Origin: Ktedonobacter sp. | Lineage (GTDB): Bacteria; Chloroflexota; Ktedonobacteria; Ktedonobacterales; Ktedonobacteraceae | Direction of reading: 5' to 3' | Assembly (NCBI GenBank): GCA_003450555.1 | Contig: DMFQ01000315.1 | Location: 7,096-22,165, forward strand | Length of the DNA stretch: 15,070 bases | Shown here: positions 1 through 8,317 of the stretch, piece after piece | Numbering within the stretch: position 1 is the stretch's first letter | Layout of the letters: every line of letters starts with the position of its first letter | Position numbers and translations under genes: made by a program | Notes under the pieces: model-generated | The model's database searches: none | Told to the model about the DNA's origin: nothing | Seen by the model: only the letters and a program-made list of their open reading frames with translations

Positions 1-326
1 ATAAACATTCCTCCAAGCGCTCCAACCCAGTGATTCATGGCTTGCGCTGCTACGGTAACGACACCGCCACCTTGAGGGAAACGATATGTCACCTCTGCAT
101 ATTTCAATGTCAATAAAACAAATACCGACATTGTTAAAAAGACAAAGAAACCAGCTAAAGGCCCCACGGTGCCATAGAGAATGCCTGGAACGTAATAGAC
201 TGAAGTACCGATATCAGCAAAGACGACTGCCCAGCAAAGGAGAGGCCCGAGTAAGCTTCCCCCGTGGTTTTGCTCATCTCCATGAGCCTGATTTGATATT
301 TCAGATGTTGCCGCTTCCTGTGTCAT
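1..326 (-). CDS. APC-type amino-acid permease, N-terminal fragment
   Basis: This is the first 108 codons of a membrane transporter that runs off the left edge. Reading the minus strand from the ATG at 326 gives a hydrophilic N-terminus of about 25 residues, then two hydrophobic segments at roughly residues 28-50 and 55-75. The first carries ADIGTSVYYVPG, which resembles the unwound TM1 glycine motif of APC-superfamily amino-acid permeases. The second is followed by RFPQGGGVVT, like the TM2-TM3 loop of that family. By family knowledge it would be a roughly 12-TM secondary transporter in the plasma membrane, and its substrate cannot be told. A Shine-Dalgarno AAGGA (338-342 on the complement) lies 11 bases before the ATG. 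It is transcribed divergently from the ATPase gene. A KUP-like potassium transporter is a less likely alternative. Confidence 0.8.
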   Translation of the reverse strand, partial: MTQEAATSEISNQAHGDEQNHGGSLLGPLLCWAVVFADIGTSVYYVPGILYGTVGPLAGFFVFLTMSVFVLLTLKYAEVTYRFPQGGGVVTVAAQAMNHWVGALGGMF

Positions 327-649
327 AGTATGTATATTCCTTCGGGAGGAAAGTCATTCATCCAATAGTTTCCATTAGCCCGCAACTGCTATAGAGGTGG
401 GGCTGATTAGTATATAGTGTAGCATAGCGATTTAGTTAGTTCAAGCAAGGAAGATTATTGCTATTTTTCATGTGACATAAAACTAAGTTGCGGTTGCATA
501 ACCCTTGCGTTTTATCCTTTGAAGCGGTAAAATCAAGATGGTTCCACCCGTAGATGGTACAGTGGGAACATGTAGGATTGGTTGCCTGTCCCCTGTCCCA
601 CACATGCATTCCACTAAACCAGGCCCCAAGAAAGGTAGCACAAAACCGA
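327..649. other. Divergent intergenic region, permease / ATPase genes
   Basis: About 320 bases separate the permease start (326) from the preferred ATPase start (650). The reading frame of the ATPase stays open upstream to an ATG at 554, but those 32 extra codons have no Shine-Dalgarno and do not resemble the family. I therefore treat the stretch as leader. It holds a candidate plus-strand promoter (505-533) and a set of competing short inverted repeats (541-601), both listed separately. No convincing minus-strand promoter for the permease was found, and no RNA gene is visible. Confidence 0.5.
505..533 (+). promoter_or_regulatory. Candidate sigma-70-type promoter of the ATPase/VWA operon
   Basis: TTGCGT (505-510) and TAAAAT (528-533) are separated by 17 bases, which is the optimal spacing. 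The -10 matches consensus at five of six positions and the -35 at three of six. The predicted start near 540 would give a leader of about 110 bases before the preferred ATG at 650. Assigned by eye only. Confidence 0.35.
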
Positions 650-2053
650 ATGACCATTACTACTCGACCACGCACTATTAACGAGTTGCGTGAAAGTGGA
701 TATAGGTTGCTTTCTGTCAAAGAAGAGTTGCGGAAAAATCTCATCCAAAAGATTCGCAAAGGGGAAGAGTTGTTCCCCGGCATTATAGGCTATGAAGAGA
801 CTGTCATTCCACAGATAGAAAACGCCATTCTCTCCGGACAAGATATCATTTTCCTTGGCGAACGTGGCCAGGCAAAGACACGTATGGCACGGAATCTCGT
901 CAACTTGTTAGATGATGTGGTGCCGGTTATTGCTGGCTGTGAAATCAATGATAATCCTTATGAGCCTATTTGTAAGGCGTGCCGCGACAAAGTAGAGGAA
1001 CGTGGCGATGATGTAGAGATTGACTGGTTGTCACGCGATAAGCGTTACGGTGAAAAACTCGCGACCCCTGATATCACCATCTCAGATCTCGTGGGCGAGG
1101 TTGACCCTGTGCGCGTGGCGGAGGGCCGCTATCTCTCGGATGAGCTGACGATTCACTATGGCATGATTCCACGAACAAATCGTGGGATTTTCTGTATAAA
1201 CGAACTACCAGACCTGGCTGAACGTATTCAGGTAGGTCTGCTGAATATCATGGAAGAGCGCGATGTCCAGATCCGTGGCTATAAAATCCGCCTGCCATTA
1301 GATGTATATGTCGTCGCCAGTGCCAACCCGGAAGACTATACTAACCGCGGTCGAATCATCACGCCGTTGAAGGACCGTGTTGGTTCTGAAATTCGCACAC
1401 ACTATCCGCGTACAGTGGAGCATGAGATTCAAATTATGGAATCTGAAAGCAATCACTTTATTACTGAGGGATTGGAAATCATTTTCCCGCAGTTTATGAA
1501 GGAAGTGATTGCCGAGATTACTCAACTGGCCAGGCGTAGCAACGATATCAGCCAGCGTTCGGGCGTTAGTGTGCGTGTGTCTGTTTCGAACTTTGAGAAT
1601 GTGCTCAGCAGCGCTAGCCGACGCGCTCTGCGGCTCAAAGAGCGAAATGTGGCACCGCGTATCAGCGATCTGTCGGCCATATTTGCCTCCACCTGTGGCA
1701 AGATTGAGCTTGATACGGTCGGTGATATCAAAGAAGATCGGGTTGTACAGAAACTTATCAACGCTGCCGTGCTCAGCGTCTTTGGCGAATACTTTGAGAA
1801 CCGCGAATTCGAGCAGTTGGTCGCGGGATTTGAGCGGGGTTTGAGCGTACATGTGGGTGACGATATGCCCTCTATGGAGTACGTAAACCAGCTTTCAAAG
1901 GTGGGTGGCCTGAGCAAAGCCATCGATAAGTTGAATGGACGTGGTAGTCCTGCCAGTATCGCGTCAAGTATCGAGTTCATACTCGAAGGTTTGCATCTGA
2001 ATCGGCGTCTTAATAAGGATGAAGTCAGTGGTAAGATACGCTATCGACGCTAA
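650..2053 (+). CDS. ChlI/MoxR-like AAA+ ATPase, partner of VWA protein
   Basis: A 467-residue AAA+ ATPase of the magnesium-chelatase subunit I-like group. Visible motifs are Walker A GERGQAKT (residues 70-77), Walker B with FCINE (181-185) followed by LPDLAERIQVGLLN, sensor-1 Asn226 in ASANPEDY, and an arginine-rich PLKDRVGSEIR (239-249) that fits the arginine finger and sensor region. Between Walker A and B lies an insertion with Cys97, Cys108 and Cys111 (CEINDNP then CKAC), a possible metal site. The C-terminal half, about 280-467, is helical and less conserved. I chose the ATG at 650 because family similarity begins there. An in-frame ATG at 554 would add 32 unlikely residues. The ribosome site is weak (AAAGG, about 14 bases upstream). 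The VWA gene starts 12 bases after the stop, so the two form an operon. ATPases of this kind act on protein or metal-insertion clients together with a VWA adaptor. The client is unknown, and a true magnesium chelatase is unlikely because no other chlorophyll or cobalamin genes are present. The actinobacterial Rv0958/Rv0959 pair appears comparable (from memory, not checked). Confidence 0.88.
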   Translation: MTITTRPRTINELRESGYRLLSVKEELRKNLIQKIRKGEELFPGIIGYEETVIPQIENAILSGQDIIFLGERGQAKTRMARNLVNLLDDVVPVIAGCEINDNPYEPICKACRDKVEERGDDVEIDWLSRDKRYGEKLATPDITISDLVGEVDPVRVAEGRYLSDELTIHYGMIPRTNRGIFCINELPDLAERIQVGLLNIMEERDVQIRGYKIRLPLDVYVVASANPEDYTNRGRIITPLKDRVGSEIRTHYPRTVEHEIQIMESESNHFITEGLEIIFPQFMKEVIAEITQLARRSNDISQRSGVSVRVSVSNFENVLSSASRRALRLKERNVAPRISDLSAIFASTCGKIELDTVGDIKEDRVVQKLINAAVLSVFGEYFENREFEQLVAGFERGLSVHVGDDMPSMEYVNQLSKVGGLSKAIDKLNGRGSPASIASSIEFILEGLHLNRRLNKDEVSGKIRYRR

Positions 2054-2065
2054 AGGAACACTACC

Positions 2066-4231
2066 ATGTTCGAACGCTTTTTTAAGAACCGCTATGGATA
2101 TTCGCGCTGGGATGGTACGCAGCAGATCGAGGGACTCGATGCTGATGACATTCTGAAGGCGCTTTCGGATGATTACATGGAAAGTGGGAACCTGCAGCAG
2201 GCGCTTAAACGCCTGATGCAGGATGGTATGCGGAGCGATGATGGACGCCGTACCATGGGCCTGCGGGAGTTGATGGAGCGCATGCGTGAGCAGCGCAATC
2301 AACAACTCAATCGCTACAATATGGCCTCTGGCGTGATGGATGATTTGCGTGAGAAGCTTGAAGAGATCAAGCAACTTGAGCGCGAGGGCATCCAGCGACG
2401 CCTGGACGGGGAACAGTCAGGCCCGCAGGAGACTCAACAAGCAGGTCAACAACCTGAAGCTGGAGCGCAGGGACAGGAAGGCCAACAGCAGCCATCAGGG
2501 GGCCAGCATCAGCAGGATCAAGCAGGGCAGAAGGGTCAGGCAGGCCAGCCTGCTGGCGAGAATGATGACGATCTCACACCTGAACAGAAACGCAAAATGC
2601 TTGAGATAATTGCCAAACGCAAGCAGGATTACCTTGATAAACTGCCTGAGGATATCCCAGGCCAGGTCAAAGGCCTTTCTGAATATGATTTCATGGACGA
2701 CCAGGCGCGGGAAAAATTCAAAGAACTGATGGATAGCCTGCAACAGCAAATGATGCAGCAGTTCTTCCAGGGAATGCAGCAATCGCTACAGAACATGACC
2801 CCCGAAGATATCGCTAAGATGCGCGAAATGATTCGCGACCTGAATAAAATGCTACGCGAGCGTCAGGAAGGCAAAGAGCCTGATTTCGACGCGTTTATGC
2901 AGAAGCACGGCGAGTATTTTCCAGGTGTCAATTCGCTGGATGATCTGATCGAGCAGATGCAGCAACAGATGGCGGCGATGCAGGGGATCATGGATAATCT
3001 TTCACCAGAGCAACGAGAAGAGCTACAGAATCTCATGGAACAGCTCATGGGAGATGATCGCATCCGCGTAGACATGATGGAACTGGCGCAGAATCTTGAG
3101 GCTGTAGCACCAACAGAGGGGATGCGCACGCGTTTCAACTTTCGCGGCGACGAGTCTCTGCCTTTTAATGAAGCAATGCGCATGATGAGTCGTTTGCAGC
3201 AGATGGAGGGACTTGAAGATCAGTTTAGTGAAGCTCGTCGCATGGATAACCTGGAGGCGATCGACAGCGAGAAGGTAAAAGAACTACTCGGTGACGAGGA
3301 ATTCCAGTCGGTTGAGCAGTTAAAAGAACTGATGAAGATGCTTGAAGAGGCGGGCTATATCCAGAAACGGGGCAAACGTTGGGAGTTAACGGCTCGCGGC
3401 ATCCGTAAAATTGGCCAGAAGGCTCTCCAGGATATCTTTAACAAACTCAAGCGCGATGGCTTCGGTCGCCATGTCAGTCCTTTCAGGGGAGTAGGCGGTG
3501 AGCGTACCGATGAGAGTAAAGCCTATCAATTCGGCGATCCTTTCCTGCTCGACCTGGAAAAGACGCTGATGAATGCGCTGCACCGTCGTGGAACGGGTAC
3601 ACCTGTTGGACTGCAAAAAGAAGATTTTGAAGTCTATCGCACCGAGTTTACAACCCAATCATCTACCGTGCTGATGATCGATATGAGCCTGAGTATGATT
3701 TACAATGGCTGTCAACCAGCAGCGAAGAAGGTGGCAGTCGCGTTAGAGAGCCTGATACGCTCGCAGTTTCCACGTGACAACCTTTATATCGTGGGATTTT
3801 CACGTATTGCTCAGGAATTTAAGCCCAATGAGTTAATCGAGATGAGTACTCTTGATAATCAGCAGGGCACGAATATGGCGCACGGCTTGATGCTCTCGCG
3901 ACAGCTCCTGGCGCGTCACCGCGGCGTGAACAAGCAGATCATCATGATCACCGATGGAGGTCCAACTGTTTGGTACGAAGATGGCGAGTGGCGTTTTAAC
4001 TGGCCTTACAACCACCTGGCCGAGCAGCAAACGCTGCTGGAAGCACAGCGTTGTACCCGCGAGGGCATTACCATCAATACCTTTATGTTGGAGGATGATA
4101 ACTGGATGATTGCTTTTGTGAACCAGATGTCGCAGATTAACCACGGGCGCACATTCTACGCGGATAAGAACAACCTGGGCGAATACCTGTTGGTCGATTA
4201 TCTGAATAGTAAGAGGAAGTTCGTCTCGTAA
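2066..4231 (+). CDS. VWA-domain protein with Gln-rich linker, partner of AAA+ ATPase
   Basis: A 721-residue soluble protein with no signal peptide or membrane segment. The N-terminus (1-112) is charged and helical. Residues about 115-165 are a low-complexity Gln/Gly-rich linker. Residues 170-400 are rich in Met, Gln and Glu and probably form coiled-coil helices. Residues about 415-455 look like a winged helix (EEAGYIQKRGKRWELTARG). The C-terminal von Willebrand A domain (about 532-715) has a complete MIDAS: D539-x-S541-x-S543, Thr602 in QGTNM and Asp630 in MITDGGPT. It should therefore bind a divalent metal and a partner or client. The start has a good site, AGGA (2054-2057), 8 bases before the ATG. 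The gene follows the ATPase stop by 12 bases. By analogy with ChlI/ChlD and MoxR/VWA pairs, it is expected to couple ATP hydrolysis to remodelling or metal loading of a client. That role is inferred. Confidence 0.88.
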   Translation: MFERFFKNRYGYSRWDGTQQIEGLDADDILKALSDDYMESGNLQQALKRLMQDGMRSDDGRRTMGLRELMERMREQRNQQLNRYNMASGVMDDLREKLEEIKQLEREGIQRRLDGEQSGPQETQQAGQQPEAGAQGQEGQQQPSGGQHQQDQAGQKGQAGQPAGENDDDLTPEQKRKMLEIIAKRKQDYLDKLPEDIPGQVKGLSEYDFMDDQAREKFKELMDSLQQQMMQQFFQGMQQSLQNMTPEDIAKMREMIRDLNKMLRERQEGKEPDFDAFMQKHGEYFPGVNSLDDLIEQMQQQMAAMQGIMDNLSPEQREELQNLMEQLMGDDRIRVDMMELAQNLEAVAPTEGMRTRFNFRGDESLPFNEAMRMMSRLQQMEGLEDQFSEARRMDNLEAIDSEKVKELLGDEEFQSVEQLKELMKMLEEAGYIQKRGKRWELTARGIRKIGQKALQDIFNKLKRDGFGRHVSPFRGVGGERTDESKAYQFGDPFLLDLEKTLMNALHRRGTGTPVGLQKEDFEVYRTEFTTQSSTVLMIDMSLSMIYNGCQPAAKKVAVALESLIRSQFPRDNLYIVGFSRIAQEFKPNELIEMSTLDNQQGTNMAHGLMLSRQLLARHRGVNKQIIMITDGGPTVWYEDGEWRFNWPYNHLAEQQTLLEAQRCTREGITINTFMLEDDNWMIAFVNQMSQINHGRTFYADKNNLGEYLLVDYLNSKRKFVS

Positions 4232-4289
4232 CTGATACTCTCACCCCTTGAGGGCTCTGTTGGTGAATGACAGCTCTGATAGAAATGAG

Positions 4290-4343
4290 GAGTGAAGTCT
4301 CGAGAGGGCGATCGCTTGCGGTCGCCTCCTCGAGACTTCACTT
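4290..4343. terminator. Long near-perfect hairpin after the VWA gene
   Basis: Arms AGTGAAGTCTCGAG (4291-4304) and CTCGAGACTTCACT (4329-4342) pair perfectly over 14 bp. After one A-C mismatch and a G-U pair, the stem continues through GGCGATCG/CGGTCGCC with one more wobble, down to a C-TT-G apex at 4315-4318. The total is about 26 paired positions. The sequence after the hairpin is only TATTAC, so it lacks a true T-run. It may still end VWA transcription, protect the mRNA 3' end, or be a copy of a dispersed palindromic repeat. It lies 59 bases past the VWA stop and 183 bases before rsmG. Confidence 0.55.
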
Positions 4344-4390
4344 ATTACAAACGGTCGCGAAAAGCAGCGATTTGAGCATTATGCTCACGT

Positions 4391-4415
4391 TTGTGTCCAT
4401 AGTACATGTACACAA
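4391..4415. promoter_or_regulatory. Operator-like inverted repeat upstream of rsmG
   Basis: TTGTGTCCAT (4391-4400) and ATGTACACAA (4406-4415) are inverted copies matching at 9 of 10 positions around a 5-base spacer. The dyad lies about 60 bases upstream of the candidate rsmG -35 box. The size and symmetry suit a dimeric repressor or activator. No factor can be named. Confidence 0.35.
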
Positions 4416-4474
4416 TGACATCATCCAGGGCATAATTCATACACCTCAGCAATGGCCTATATTCCGTTCATGGA

Positions 4475-4505
4475 TTGCACCATTTCGAGAAAAAACTGAT
4501 ACAAT
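4475..4505 (+). promoter_or_regulatory. Candidate rsmG promoter
   Basis: TTGCAC (4475-4480) and TACAAT (4500-4505) are separated by 19 bases, slightly longer than optimal. The -10 matches five of six consensus positions. The predicted start near 4512 leaves a short leader of about 15 bases to the first ATG (4527) or 30 bases to the second (4542). Assigned by eye. Confidence 0.45.
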
Positions 4506-4526
4506 GGGACTATCACTAAGGAAAGC

Positions 4527-5282
4527 ATGGAAGGTTACCCAATGGGCAATGATGCGCTGGATACATTTGCTGAAATGCTACATGTGTTTGTCTTAGCAGC
4601 AGATAGGCGAGAAGGGACTGCCTTAGCACGGTTTCTGAGTTACCGGCAGGAACTGCTAGATTGGAACACTCGTATGAACCTCACCGCGATAACCGATCCA
4701 GAAGAAGTGCTGATAAAACATTTTCTCGATTCGTTGTCTGTTTTGAAGGTCTATGACAAACCTCGTGTTCGCCTGCTGGATATTGGCTCAGGTGCTGGCC
4801 TTCCAGGCCTGTCGCTCAAGATTGTGCGCCCACAATGGCAGGTTGTGTTATTAGAAGCTACAGGTAAAAAAGTAACATTCTTGCAGCATATGATCGAGAT
4901 GTTGCATTTAGAGAATGTTGTAGCTGTACATGGCCGTGCCGAGGAGGTTGCCCATAAGCAAGAGTACCGGGCAACGTTCGATGTTGTTACTGCACGAGCA
5001 GTGGCATCACTCCCAGTGCTTTTGGAGTATGGAGCCCCATTTTGTCGCGTAGGTGGACAAATCATCCTACTCAAAAAAGGTGCGCTAGAGGAGGAGCTGA
5101 CCCAGGGAAAGAGGGCTGCTAAAGAAGTTGGAGCTGTTTTGAAGTCCGACGTAGCAGTCACTCTTCCTGGCCTCGCAGATGGTCGGCGCCTCCTGGTGTG
5201 GGAGCAGCAGAAGCTGTGTCCTAAGCAGTATCCGCGCAGTGGGGCAGCAATGGCAAAGAACCCCCTGGGTGTTGAAGGTTAA
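4527..5282 (+). CDS. rsmG: 16S rRNA (guanine-N7)-methyltransferase RsmG
   Basis: A 251-residue SAM-dependent methyltransferase that by family modifies G527 (E. coli numbering) of 16S rRNA in the 530 loop. Loss of the enzyme is known to give low-level streptomycin resistance. Family signatures are clear: LLDWNTRMNLTAITDPEEV (43-61) then KHFLDSL (64-70), SAM-binding LLDIGSGAGLPG (83-94), the acidic Glu110 of LLEAT, GRAEE (136-140), VTARAVASL (154-162), LLKKG (181-185) and the C-terminal YPR (235-237). The length is slightly above the usual 205-240. Two starts are possible. ATG 4527 has AAGGA only 4 bases upstream. ATG 4542 has GGAAGG at 7 bases, gives MGNDALD, and is at least as plausible. The gene stands alone with its own promoter, rather than beside mnmG/parAB as in many bacteria, and converges on purA. 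Confidence 0.95.
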   Translation: MEGYPMGNDALDTFAEMLHVFVLAADRREGTALARFLSYRQELLDWNTRMNLTAITDPEEVLIKHFLDSLSVLKVYDKPRVRLLDIGSGAGLPGLSLKIVRPQWQVVLLEATGKKVTFLQHMIEMLHLENVVAVHGRAEEVAHKQEYRATFDVVTARAVASLPVLLEYGAPFCRVGGQIILLKKGALEEELTQGKRAAKEVGAVLKSDVAVTLPGLADGRRLLVWEQQKLCPKQYPRSGAAMAKNPLGVEG

Positions 5283-5289
5283 TAGGCGC

Positions 5290-5311
5290 GATACTCAGGA
5301 CAATGAGTATC
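5290..5311. terminator. Short hairpin between convergent rsmG and purA
   Basis: GATACTCA (5290-5297) and TGAGTATC (5304-5311) form a perfect 8-bp stem with the 6-base loop GGACAA, starting 7 bases after the rsmG stop. Neither side has a T-run, so if it terminates transcription it is a weak or factor-assisted terminator. It could serve both convergent genes. Confidence 0.4.
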
Positions 5312-5376
5312 TATAAACACGAAGACTCTCTTGAACATTATTGAGTGCGTGAGGAACATTGTACTCTGTTACGCTG

Positions 5377-6726
<1,350 letters not shown>

Positions 6727-6748
6727 CTAATGATACATTGCCATTGCT

Positions 6749-6778
6749 ACAATACCTCAGATTTTTAGTACGTGTCAA
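6749..6778 (-). promoter_or_regulatory. Candidate purA promoter
   Basis: On the minus strand, a perfect consensus -35 TTGACA (complement of 6773-6778) and a TATTGT -10 (complement of 6749-6754, four of six) are separated by 18 bases. The pair sits in the 82-base gap just after the stop of the upstream gene. The predicted start is about 35-40 bases before the purA ATG. Confidence 0.5.
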
Positions 6779-6787
6779 TAGCACTTG

Positions 6788-8293
6788 CTAGTGTTGTTGT
6801 ATATAGCTCAACAATAACTGGTCAGTGATTTGTTCGATAGGGGCACGATCATCCGTGAAGACGATCCCTCCATCGCTGTGCCCTTGTGTGACTACCGGCG
6901 ATACTTCACTGGCAACCTGACCCATAATACTTGAGGGAGTAAAATGAGCCAGGTTTGCGCGGAATGTCGTGATAGAGGTGGGCTGAACCGATGCCATGAT
7001 TTCAGTGTTAAATGTTCCTGGAACGTCGAACACGTAGACGCTAGGAAAGACCTGGCTCATTGTATTGACAAAGGCCTGCACTAACCTGTAATCGTGGGTG
7101 GTATGTGCCGTATTGAGCGCTACCACTCCTGTTGAAGACAGGTGAGCGCGAATAGTAGAGAAAAATTCACGTGTCGTGAGTTGAAATGGTATATATGGCT
7201 GCTGAAATGCATCTATCGCTATTACATCGTATTGTGCCTGCGTTGTCTCTAAGTAAGTGCGGCCATCTTGCACATGTACGTGAAGATTAGGCTCATTCAT
7301 GGCGAAGTACTTGCGCCCCACATCGACGATAGCCGGATCGATCTCTACCCCGTCAATAGGTACCGGACCGTAAACCTGGGTGAACTGGTGAGCTATTGTG
7401 CCTGCTGCGAGTCCAATAATACCAACTCGATGCAAATTCTGTGGCGTAAATCCAGGATTGAAATATGGCGCAGCTAGAAAATAATCCCAATACCAGCCTG
7501 TTAAAGTGGTATTGGGATTAGGATAATAGATCGAATGGATAGCCTGCCCCTCGTTCAAGATAAGTTCTCTCGTTCCATCGTGGAGTTGGGTGACCTGGAT
7601 GTAATTGTAGAGCGATTCTTGCTCATAGATCAGGCCTGGTATGTCCTTCAGTGGCCCCAGTGGTAATACCAGCGCAATCAGGACCAGGGAGAATGCAGGT
7701 CGCCAGCGGGGTCTTAGTCCCCAGAGCGAAGCGGCAAACAATAAGACGCCGAAGATCAGCAGCGTGCGGCGCACACCGAAGGTTGGGATGAGCCACAGTA
7801 CGGGGAGAAATGCACCAAGGATGCTGCCAAGCGTTGATATCGCATAGAGAGAGCCACTTGTCTTTCCGCTTCTTCCCAGCTCTTTGGTCGCGAGACGAAT
7901 GGCGAACGGTGAGACCAGTCCGAGTAGGGTCACGGGGACCGCGAAGAGGAGGATGGTTCCCAGCAAGGAACTGAAGAAAATGCTGACTGAGACTTGCGCC
8001 AGGCCCGTAATCGACCAGGTAAGTATAACCTGGCTAATGAAGGGTAGTATTGAGATAGAGAGCGCGGCCATCGCGGTAATGGTGCAGAGTACCTGATCGG
8101 ATGGATAGCGGTCAGCGAGACGACCCCCAATAAAGTAGCCAATGGTCAGGTAGACTAAGATCAGCCCGATAAGATTTGCCCAGATGAAAAGCGACGTGCC
8201 GAAATACGCTGCCAGTAGTCGTGAAGCACACATCTCAAGTGCCAGGCTGGTCATGCCGCTGACAAAGACCAGTAGTAGTAGAAAAAATCTCAC
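6788..8293 (-). CDS. Membrane protein fused to spermidine-synthase-like domain
   Basis: A 501-residue two-part protein. Residues 1-215 hold about seven hydrophobic segments (near 2-22, 35-58, 68-95, 103-130, 147-172, 176-193 and 200-213) with the GGRLADRYP loop (56-64) seen in fused MFS/spermidine-synthase proteins. Residues about 225-495 are a Rossmann aminopropyl/methyltransferase-like domain: VGIIGLAAGT (290-299) at the nucleotide-binding loop, EIDP (317-320) and AIDAFQQPYIPF (359-370). In true spermidine synthases the loop is usually GGGDG and the active-site motif D-x-x-D-P. Here the first Asp (361) is kept, but Gln364 replaces the second and the glycine loop is altered, so polyamine synthesis is doubtful. 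The start is GTG at 8293, with GGAGG at 5 bases. It follows the zinc-ribbon gene by 24 bases in the same operon. Function unknown: possibly a membrane-linked transferase. Confidence 0.85.
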   Translation of the reverse strand: MRFFLLLLVFVSGMTSLALEMCASRLLAAYFGTSLFIWANLIGLILVYLTIGYFIGGRLADRYPSDQVLCTITAMAALSISILPFISQVILTWSITGLAQVSVSIFFSSLLGTILLFAVPVTLLGLVSPFAIRLATKELGRSGKTSGSLYAISTLGSILGAFLPVLWLIPTFGVRRTLLIFGVLLFAASLWGLRPRWRPAFSLVLIALVLPLGPLKDIPGLIYEQESLYNYIQVTQLHDGTRELILNEGQAIHSIYYPNPNTTLTGWYWDYFLAAPYFNPGFTPQNLHRVGIIGLAAGTIAHQFTQVYGPVPIDGVEIDPAIVDVGRKYFAMNEPNLHVHVQDGRTYLETTQAQYDVIAIDAFQQPYIPFQLTTREFFSTIRAHLSSTGVVALNTAHTTHDYRLVQAFVNTMSQVFPSVYVFDVPGTFNTEIMASVQPTSITTFRANLAHFTPSSIMGQVASEVSPVVTQGHSDGGIVFTDDRAPIEQITDQLLLSYIQQH

Positions 8294-8317
8294 CCGTTCC
8301 TCCGTCTTTAGTAGATA

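Noticed and set aside
86..328. Plus-strand open frame of 80 codons at the left edge
   Set aside because: It lies opposite the permease fragment, whose protein has membrane segments and a family motif. The plus-strand product has neither.
554..649. Upstream extension of the ATPase from the ATG at 554
   Set aside because: No Shine-Dalgarno, very close to the predicted transcript start, and the added residues do not resemble ChlI-like ATPases. The ATG at 650 fits better.
1298..1980. Long minus-strand open frames of 152 and 184 codons
   Set aside because: They are antisense to the ATPase, whose motifs are unmistakable, and their products show no family features.
6794..6814. Hairpin TTGTTG / CAACAA near the end of the spermidine-synthase-like gene
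   Set aside because: It lies inside the coding sequence, the stem is only 6 bp and AT-rich, and no T-run follows.
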